Below are positions 1-4,338 of a stretch of 6,173 nucleotides of DNA, piece by piece. The stretch lies in NCBI GenBank assembly GCA_028877045.1, contig JAGWPQ010000677.1, positions 1 to 6,173 on the forward strand. Reading direction: 5' to 3'. The stretch is from Bacteroidota bacterium. GTDB taxonomy: Bacteria > Bacteroidota > Bacteroidia > Chitinophagales > Chitinophagaceae. Each line of letters starts with the position of its first letter. Position 1 is the stretch's first letter. A program made the translations under genes and the position numbers. The notes beneath the pieces are model-generated. The model worked only from the letters and a program-made list of their open reading frames with translations, did no database searches and had not been told where the DNA came from.

Positions 1-967
1 AAGGATGTGGAGTTAATTGTTTTAAACCAAGACTGATGCGTTTTTTATCATCATCAAAATCCAATACAACAACCTGTAATTTCTGATCCATTTTAACCAC
101 TTCACTTGGATGAGAAATTCTGCCCCAAGAAATATCGGTGATATATAATAAACCATCCAAGCCACCCAAATCCATGAAAGCACCGAAGTCTGTAATGTTC
201 TTTACAGTTCCTTCCAATACTTGTCCTTTTTCGAGTTTGCTCATGATCTCTGCACGTTGTGCTTCGATATCGCTTTCAATTAATGCTTTGTGAGATACAA
301 CGGCATTCTTAATAGTTTCATTGATCTTAACTACTTTAAATTCCATTGTTTTTCCAACAAACTGATCGTAATCAGTAACAGGTTTCACATCGATCTGAGA
401 ACCCGGTAAGAAAGTTTCCATACCAAATACATCAACGATCAATCCACCTTTTGTTTTGCTGGTAACAGTTCCGGTAATTACTTCTCCTGTTTTATGAACT
501 TCCATAATTCTTTCCCATGCACGGTAAATGCGGGCAGATTTACGGCTAAGATGCAAGTTGCCATCTCTGTCTTCTTTTTCAACCACCATCACTTCAACAA
601 GGTCACCAACTTTTAAACCTTGTACATCGCGGAATTCATTCAACGAAATCAATCCGTCGCTTTTAAAACCAATGTTGATCACAACATCTGTTTTAGTTAA
701 ACCAACCACATCGCCTTGTAAAATTTCACCATCTGTGATCTGTACAAAAGTGTCTTCATACACTTTATCGTACTTTTTTCTTTCGGCATCATTGTAATTA
801 CTAACATTACGTTTGTCGATGCTCCAGTCAAAATCATCATGAGCTGCAACTGTTTCAGCAACAGGCTCAGCCACAGGTACATTTGTTGTCGCAGTAGTAT
901 CTACAGCTTCTGGTGCTGCAGCACTCTCCTGTGCATCTGCGTTTAATTGTTTGTTAATAAGATTCAT
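1..967 (-). CDS. rpsA: 30S ribosomal protein S1, N-terminal part (cut at left edge)
   Basis: Ribosomal protein S1 holds mRNA on the 30S subunit during initiation, which matters in Bacteroidota because their mRNAs generally lack Shine-Dalgarno sequences. The minus strand reads without a stop from an ATG at 967 to the left edge, giving 322 residues of a protein usually near 600. After an Ala/Glu-rich, low-complexity extension (residues 1-45) come three S1 RNA-binding (OB-fold) repeats at about residues 79-143, 160-228 and 247-316. The third has the classic signature GTVKNITDFGAFMDLGG followed by GLLYITDISW and KKRISLGLKQL. In better-studied S1 proteins repeats 1-2 dock on the ribosome and the later ones bind RNA; the remaining repeats lie outside the window. 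The start is chosen because it follows a Bacteroidota-type -7 element by about 33 bases. The gene is transcribed away from the metal genes and is probably unrelated to them in function. Identification is secure. Confidence 0.96.
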   Translation of the reverse strand, partial: MNLINKQLNADAQESAAAPEAVDTTATTNVPVAEPVAETVAAHDDFDWSIDKRNVSNYNDAERKKYDKVYEDTFVQITDGEILQGDVVGLTKTDVVINIGFKSDGLISLNEFRDVQGLKVGDLVEVMVVEKEDRDGNLHLSRKSARIYRAWERIMEVHKTGEVITGTVTSKTKGGLIVDVFGMETFLPGSQIDVKPVTDYDQFVGKTMEFKVVKINETIKNAVVSHKALIESDIEAQRAEIMSKLEKGQVLEGTVKNITDFGAFMDLGGLDGLLYITDISWGRISHPSEVVKMDQKLQVVVLDFDDDKKRISLGLKQLTPHP

Positions 968-974
968 AAAAATT

Positions 975-995
975 CCCGACTGTTTTTAATTCGGG
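975..995 (-). promoter_or_regulatory. Small hairpin in the rpsA leader
   Basis: CCCGA (minus strand 995-991 side) and TCGGG (979-975 side) form a 5-bp inverted repeat around an 11-base A-rich loop, ending seven bases before the rpsA start codon. If transcription starts near 994 as the -7 box suggests, the stem would be the very 5' end of the message. S1 represses its own translation in Enterobacteria; a similar role here is speculation. The stem is short and could be chance. Confidence 0.25.
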
Positions 996-999
996 GCTG

Positions 1000-1007
1000 C
1001 AAAGTTA
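1000..1007 (-). promoter_or_regulatory. -7 promoter element of rpsA (TAACTTTG)
   Basis: Read on the minus strand, this is a perfect match to the Bacteroidota -7 consensus TAnnTTTG. Transcription would begin near position 994, leaving a leader of roughly 27 bases before the rpsA ATG at 967. The matching -33 element is poor: only a T-rich TGTTTTC stretch lies at about the right place (1027-1021), so recognition would rest mainly on the -7 box. Confidence 0.6.
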
Positions 1008-1081
1008 GGGTTTAGCACTTGAAAACACGGATTTTGGCACATGTTTTTTTAGGAACGGGCAATGGGCCATAACTCAGGCTG

Positions 1082-1109
1082 CCGTTGCGTCGCACTCTTG
1101 TACGTTCGG
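1082..1109. repeat. GC-rich imperfect inverted repeat between rpsA and the metal genes
   Basis: CCG-ttg-CGT and ACG-tt-CGG pair across an 11-base loop; inside it TGCG-T-CGCA (1086-1094) is a smaller perfect palindrome. The block is much richer in G and C than the AT-rich DNA around it and lies between two divergent genes without coding potential. It is followed by a direct repeat of GAACTTT (1109-1115 and 1119-1125) and a CTTTTT/AAAAAG stem (1122-1137). It may be a copy of a dispersed intergenic repeat, but one copy in one window cannot show that. Confidence 0.3.
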
Positions 1110-1186
1110 AACTTTATTGAACTTTTTGAATAAAAAGCTAATAACCGATCCTGCATTTCACAATACCACTAATCATAATTTAATGA

Positions 1187-1199
1187 GCAATATCATTGC
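1187..1199. promoter_or_regulatory. Candidate operator dyad GCAAT-ATC-ATTGC
   Basis: A perfect 5-bp inverted repeat with a 3-base spacer, which overlaps the TTG (1196-1198) proposed as the -33 element for the plus-strand genes. A repressor bound here would block that promoter. No regulator gene is in the window, so its binding protein, if any, is unknown. In AT-rich DNA a 10-base dyad can occur by chance. Confidence 0.25.
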
Positions 1200-1225
1200 A
1201 TGACGCAAAATTGAATATATCTTTA
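1196..1225 (+). promoter_or_regulatory. Possible Bacteroidota promoter for the metal genes
   Basis: TTG at 1196-1198 is followed after exactly 19 bases by TATCTTTA at 1218-1225, seven of eight positions of TAnnTTTG. This spacing fits the known -33/-7 arrangement. The weakness is that transcription would start around 1230-1234, directly before the ATG at 1235, giving a nearly leaderless message. The true promoter could therefore be further upstream in 1110-1195. Confidence 0.35.
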
Positions 1226-1234
1226 TATCTGAAA

Positions 1235-1633
1235 ATGAAAAAAATCATTGTTTTCATATTAGCTGTTACCTACCTGGGTGTTTCAACCGGAGCAACTGTT
1301 CACATGCATTATTGCATGGGAAAATTGGTTGGAAGCAGTTTATGGCATAATGAAAAATCTGACAGATGCAGCAAGTGCGGCATGGAAAAAAATACTGCAA
1401 AAAATAAATGCTGCAAAGACGAACACAAATTCATTAAGATCAAAAAAGATCAAACTCTTTCTCAAACAGTTTATCAATTTGCGCCTGCAGATTTTGTTTT
1501 TGAAAAGACTAATTTCTTCGAAATACCTTTTATTTCTTTTACTGAAACAGCAAAAGATAATAATTGCATCAACGCGCCTCCGCGAAGTTTAAAAGTTGCA
1601 ACCTATATCAGCAACTGTATTTTCCGTATTTAA
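1235..1633 (+). CDS. HYC_CC_PP family exported protein
   Basis: A 132-residue protein with the three hallmarks that name the HYC_CC_PP family: HYC at residues 25-27 (HMHYCMGKLV), CC at 59-60 (NKCCKDE) and PP at 115-116 (NAPPRS). The function of this family is not known to me. Residues 1-20 form a signal peptide (MKKIIVFILAVTYLGVSTGA), so the protein should act outside the cytoplasm. Cysteines at 27, 45, 48, 59, 60 and 111, histidines at 23, 25 and 64, and a CSKCGM motif at 45-50 like that of the downstream HMBD proteins point to metal binding; that is inference. The ATG at 1235 is chosen because it directly precedes the signal peptide. A TTG 13 codons upstream is also in frame but would add a polar stretch before the signal and overlaps a possible promoter. 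The gene heads the metal cluster, 153 bases before the next gene. It could be regulated separately, since a hairpin lies between them. Confidence 0.85.
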   Translation: MKKIIVFILAVTYLGVSTGATVHMHYCMGKLVGSSLWHNEKSDRCSKCGMEKNTAKNKCCKDEHKFIKIKKDQTLSQTVYQFAPADFVFEKTNFFEIPFISFTETAKDNNCINAPPRSLKVATYISNCIFRI

Positions 1634-1651
1634 TACCCTTTATTTTAGTGT

Positions 1652-1671
1652 GCCCGCAATTATTGACGGGC
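1652..1671 (+). terminator. Hairpin between the HYC_CC_PP gene and the first HMBD gene
   Basis: GCCCG (1652-1656) pairs with CGGGC (1667-1671), and CAA/TTG inside extends the stem to eight pairs with one bulged A and a TTA loop. It starts 18 bases after the HYC_CC_PP stop. The following TTATTGCATTT is only moderately T-rich, so it may be a weak or leaky terminator, or an mRNA-stabilising end, rather than a strong stop. Confidence 0.35.
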
Positions 1672-1675
1672 TTAT

Positions 1676-1726
1676 TGCATTTGCATTCATTGATAAAAAT
1701 TGGATTTATTGTTGCATACAAATGCA
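1676..1726. repeat. Inverted repeat TGCATTTG / CAAATGCA upstream of the HMBD genes
   Basis: TGCATTTG at 1676-1683 is matched by its exact reverse complement at 1719-1726, 35 bases apart, within the 153-base gap before the gene at 1787. It could form a long-loop hairpin or be a pair of half-sites for a regulator. No convincing TAnnTTTG box was found in this gap, so I do not assign a promoter. Chance is a real alternative in DNA this AT-rich. Confidence 0.2.
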
Positions 1727-1786
1727 GAACAATATTCAAACATAATTCAATAAAAAAATCAATTCGCTTTAATAAAAAATACAATA

Positions 1787-2140
1787 ATGAAAGAGTTACT
1801 ATTTTTTATTTCGATCATTTTTATTTCTGCAACAGGTTTTTCTCAAACAGAAAATTTGCAAACTAAAACAGCAAATGCCGATACTGCCAAACAAGTAATG
1901 TACACTTGTTCCATGCATCCCGAAATTCAATCCGATAAGCCAGGCAATTGCCCTAAATGCGGAATGCAGTTAGTTGAAAAATCTAAACTATCAGATTCGA
2001 AAAAAATGAAAATGATGCATCCAATGATGATGGGCGGAATGAACAATTCTAATCATAAAAGAAAATTTTCCATGATGATCATCATGGGTACAATGATGGC
2101 AGTTATGGCAATTGCAATGATTGTATCACATAACAGATAA
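1787..2140 (+). CDS. Exported Met-rich protein with one heavy-metal-binding domain (HMBD)
   Basis: A 117-residue protein with an N-terminal signal peptide (about residues 1-19), one HMBD at residues 39-62 and a C-terminal hydrophobic helix at about 94-113. The HMBD shows YTCSMHPE (Cys41, Met43, His44) and CPKCGM (Cys55, Cys58, Met60), the residues expected to hold a metal ion. This domain is known from the N-termini of CusB-type adaptors and copper ATPases. Between the HMBD and the helix lies a methionine cluster, MKMMHPMMMGGM (74-85); in total 18 of 117 residues are Met, which suggests Cu(I) or Ag(I) binding. The helix is itself Met-rich and is preceded by HKRK, so the protein is probably membrane-anchored, though positive charges on the presumed outer side are unusual and the orientation is uncertain. 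It is followed after 37 bases by the next HMBD gene, so they are likely co-transcribed. Metal buffering or delivery to the pump is inferred. Confidence 0.85.
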   Translation: MKELLFFISIIFISATGFSQTENLQTKTANADTAKQVMYTCSMHPEIQSDKPGNCPKCGMQLVEKSKLSDSKKMKMMHPMMMGGMNNSNHKRKFSMMIIMGTMMAVMAIAMIVSHNR

Positions 2141-2177
2141 TTAAACACAATTTAAAAACCACTTTAAAATAAATAAA

Positions 2178-2603
2178 ATGAAAACAATAAAAATGCTGAT
2201 GATAGCAGCTTTAACTATCCTGTCTGTAACATTATTTTCTCAAACAAAAGGTGTCAGAATAGATACAACAAAACACATAGTTTGGTACACATGCCCCATG
2301 CACGATACTGTATCAATGAAACAACCGGGCAATTGCCCTATTTGCGGAATGAAGTTACAGTTATCCAAAAAAGAAGAAATGAAAATGGCCCAGACAAAAA
2401 CCTATGTATGCCCAAACCATCCAACTGAAGTCAGTAACAAACCGGGGGTATGTTCCAAATGTGGAATGACATTAAATCTTTCATTAAAAGAAAAAGCCAA
2501 GCTTGGATACACATGCCCCATGCATCCAAATGTAAAAAGCGACAAGGAAGGCAAATGTCCAAATTGCGGTATGCAATTAACAAAAATAAAAAATGAAAAC
2601 TAA
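2178..2603 (+). CDS. Exported protein with three heavy-metal-binding domains (HMBD)
   Basis: A 141-residue protein made of a signal peptide (about residues 1-21, ending LFSQ) and three HMBD modules at residues 37-60, 76-99 and 111-134, joined by short Lys-rich linkers. Module 1 has CPMH (39-42) and CPICGM (53-58); module 3 has CPMH (113-116) and CPNCGM (127-132). Module 2 departs from the pattern: it reads CPNH (78-81), with Asn in place of the Met, and CSKCGM (92-97), so one likely metal ligand is lost. No lipobox or membrane helix follows the signal, so the mature protein should be soluble in the periplasm. It lies 37 bases after and 27 bases before other HMBD genes, clearly one operon. A role as periplasmic metal sponge or chaperone for the downstream RND pump is inferred; no enzymatic motif is visible. 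Confidence 0.88.
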   Translation: MKTIKMLMIAALTILSVTLFSQTKGVRIDTTKHIVWYTCPMHDTVSMKQPGNCPICGMKLQLSKKEEMKMAQTKTYVCPNHPTEVSNKPGVCSKCGMTLNLSLKEKAKLGYTCPMHPNVKSDKEGKCPNCGMQLTKIKNEN

Positions 2604-2630
2604 TTATACACTTCACTAAAAAATAAAAAC

Positions 2631-3032
2631 ATGAAAAAGTTAATCATCCTTTCCATCGCATTGGTAGCAGCATCAGTAAGTTTTGCGCAAAAAGATCAGG
2701 GCAAAACAATGAGTGAAAAAGTTGCTCCGCCAACAATAAAATTTACCTGTCCCATGCATCCTGATGTTATCAGAGATCACGCTGGCAAATGCCCCAAATG
2801 CGGAATGAATCTGGTTGCAAAGAGTCCGGAAATAGTTTATACATGTCCCATGCATTCGAATGTTGTAAGTAAACAGCCGGGTAAATGTCCGGTGTGCGGA
2901 ATGAATCTGGTTGCTAAAAAAAATAAACCGGCTGTTGTAAAATATACTTGCCCGATGCATGCAGATGTTATCAGCGACAAACCCGGCAAATGTCCGAAGT
3001 GTGGGATGGATTTGAAGGAAAAGAAAAATTAA
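2631..3032 (+). CDS. Exported protein with three heavy-metal-binding domains (HMBD)
   Basis: A 133-residue protein with a signal peptide (about residues 1-19, ending SFAQ) and three complete HMBD modules at residues 38-61, 70-93 and 105-128. Every module keeps the full set: CPMH at 40-43, 72-75 and 107-110, and CPKCGM/CPVCGM/CPKCGM at 54-59, 86-91 and 121-126. Linkers are short and rich in Lys, Pro and Val. It is a paralogue of the preceding three-module protein but has no degenerate module. Modules 1 and 2 share a perfect 20-base stretch of DNA, a sign of internal duplication. The pump gene starts 21 bases after its stop, so co-expression with the pump is very likely. Periplasmic metal binding and hand-over to CusA is inferred from domain and position. 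Assignment to the HMBD family is firm, the physiological role is not. Confidence 0.88.
   Translation: MKKLIILSIALVAASVSFAQKDQGKTMSEKVAPPTIKFTCPMHPDVIRDHAGKCPKCGMNLVAKSPEIVYTCPMHSNVVSKQPGKCPVCGMNLVAKKNKPAVVKYTCPMHADVISDKPGKCPKCGMDLKEKKN
2799..2914 (+). repeat. 20-base direct repeats within adjacent HMBD modules
   Basis: Positions 2799-2818 and 2895-2914 are identical over 20 bases and encode CGMNLV plus flanks at the end of modules 1 and 2 of the three-module protein. They are 96 bases apart, which is exactly one 32-residue module. A further identical 17-base pair occurs in the preceding gene (2286-2302 and 2508-2524). Such matches could let modules be gained or lost in frame by recombination. 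Confidence 0.7.
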
Positions 3033-3053
3033 TAAATCATTCAACTATTTATC

Positions 3054-4334
3054 ATGGTTCAAAAAATTATTGAACTGGCACTGCGCAACAAATTCGTTGT
3101 AATCATTTCTGCAATGAGTTTGTTTGCGTGGGGTATTTATTCGGTAAAACAAAATCCGATAGATGCAATTCCTGACTTATCCGAAAACCAGGTAATTGTT
3201 TTTACTGAATGGATGGGGCGAAGTCCGCAAGTGATCGAAGATCAAATTACTTATCCGCTGGTTTCAAATTTAGAAGGTATTCCCAAAGTAAAAAATGTGC
3301 GTGGTGCTTCCATGTTCGGGATGAGTTTTGTGTATGTGATCTTCGAAGATAATGTTGATGTGTATTGGGCAAGGACAAGGGTTTTGGAACGATTAAATTA
3401 TGCGCAACGTTTATTACCTCAAGGTATCACACCAACACTGGGTCCTGATGGAACCGGCGTTGGTCATATCTTTTGGTACACGCTCGATGCCAAACACATG
3501 GACCTTGGCGAACAACGAGCACTGCAGGATTGGTATATAAAATTTGCTTTGCAAACTGTTCCCGGCGTTGCGGAAGTTGCATCCTTTGGCGGATTCGAAA
3601 AACAATATCAGCTCGTTGTTGATCCCGTTAAACTTCAATACTATAATTTTTCGATGATGGATGTGATGAATAAAGTGAAAGCAAATAATAATGATGTGGG
3701 CGGAAGAAAATTTGAAATGAGTGGCATGGCATATATCATCCGTGGTTTGGGTTATATAAAAAGTAAAGCAGACATCGAAAGCATCGCCATTGGAAATTAT
3801 AATGGCATTCCGGTTCGAGTAAAAGATATTGGCACCGTACAAATGGGTGGTGACCTGCGTTTGGGCATATTTGATAATAACGGCGAAGGCGAAGCTGTTG
3901 GCGGAATCGTTGTAATGCGCAACGGCGAAAATGCTGATAAAGTTATTACCGCATTAAAAATAAAAATGAAAGAAGTGCAGAAAGGTTTGCCCGATGGCGT
4001 AAGTTTTAAAGTTGCTTACGATCGCAGCACATTAATTGAAGCTGCCATTGAAACCATCAAAGAAAAATTATTCGAAGAAATTGCTGTGGTGTGCATCATC
4101 GTCATCCTGTTTTTATTTCATTGGCGCAGTGCATTAAGTATCATCATTCAAATACCGATCACCATCGCTGTCAGTTTCATTTTATTAAATGCATTGGGAT
4201 TATCATCAAACATCATGTCGTTAACAGGTATCGCATTGGCCATTGGTGTGATCGTAGATAACGGCATTATCATGTCGGAAAATGCGTATCGCAATTTATC
4301 CGAATGGCAAAACAATCATACACCCAATACATAA
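3054..4334 (+). CDS. cusA: CusA/CzcA-type heavy-metal RND efflux pump, N-terminal part (frame broken)
   Basis: This is the first 426 residues of an inner-membrane RND proton antiporter that moves metal ions out with adaptor and outer-membrane partners. It contains TM1 (about residues 13-31), the PIDAIPDLSENQV motif (35-47), the first periplasmic porter loop with VRGASMFGMSFVYVIFED, YWARTRVLE and LGPDGTGVG, then TM2 (about 339-356), TM3 (360-382) and TM4 (386-408). TM4 carries GVIVDNGIIMSEN with Asp402 and Glu409, likely proton-relay residues. The pattern SLTGIALAIGVIVD is closer to Cu(I)/Ag(I) CusA pumps than to the Zn/Co type DFGIIVDGAVV, so copper or silver is the likelier substrate. The frame ends in the cytoplasmic TM4-TM5 loop at a TAA, where full-length relatives of about 1040 residues continue. 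The remainder is in the +1 frame just downstream. As a lone product this fragment would lack TM5-12 and should not pump. The start is an ATG 21 bases after the last HMBD gene. Confidence 0.9.
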   Translation: MVQKIIELALRNKFVVIISAMSLFAWGIYSVKQNPIDAIPDLSENQVIVFTEWMGRSPQVIEDQITYPLVSNLEGIPKVKNVRGASMFGMSFVYVIFEDNVDVYWARTRVLERLNYAQRLLPQGITPTLGPDGTGVGHIFWYTLDAKHMDLGEQRALQDWYIKFALQTVPGVAEVASFGGFEKQYQLVVDPVKLQYYNFSMMDVMNKVKANNNDVGGRKFEMSGMAYIIRGLGYIKSKADIESIAIGNYNGIPVRVKDIGTVQMGGDLRLGIFDNNGEGEAVGGIVVMRNGENADKVITALKIKMKEVQKGLPDGVSFKVAYDRSTLIEAAIETIKEKLFEEIAVVCIIVILFLFHWRSALSIIIQIPITIAVSFILLNALGLSSNIMSLTGIALAIGVIVDNGIIMSENAYRNLSEWQNNHTPNT

Positions 4335-4338
4335 AATG
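4309..4338 (+). other. Frameshift / stop-restart site inside cusA
   Basis: The upstream frame ends at TAA 4332-4334 and the downstream frame has ATG at 4336-4338, one base later (TAAAATG). Both frames are open between 4225 and 4331, and clear CusA similarity runs to about Trp418 (4305-4307), so the shift lies between there and 4331. One extra base, for instance in the AAAA run at 4309-4312 or the CCC at 4323-4325, would account for it. I see no classic slippery heptamer. Confidence 0.8.

Noticed and set aside
528..797. Plus-strand open frame opposite rpsA
   Set aside because: It is antisense to a well-conserved S1 coding region and is Ser/Thr-rich, typical of a shadow frame.
1196..1234. In-frame TTG start 13 codons upstream of the HYC_CC_PP ATG
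   Set aside because: It would put a polar segment before a clean signal peptide and overlaps the candidate promoter; the ATG at 1235 fits better.
1278..1592. Plus-strand open frame inside the HYC_CC_PP gene
   Set aside because: It overlaps a gene with clear family motifs in another frame, and its translation has no recognisable domain.
1564..1866. Plus-strand open frame bridging the HYC_CC_PP gene and the first HMBD gene
   Set aside because: It runs out of frame across the ends of two real genes and the AT-rich gap; no motif or sensible composition.
2742..3014. Regularly spaced repeats that might look like a CRISPR array
   Set aside because: The repeats are protein-coding HMBD modules in frame, with only partial DNA identity and no constant repeat-spacer pattern.
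3414..3842. Minus-strand 142-codon open frame opposite cusA
   Set aside because: It is antisense to conserved pump sequence and the translation is rich in Ile, His and Cys without any family motif.
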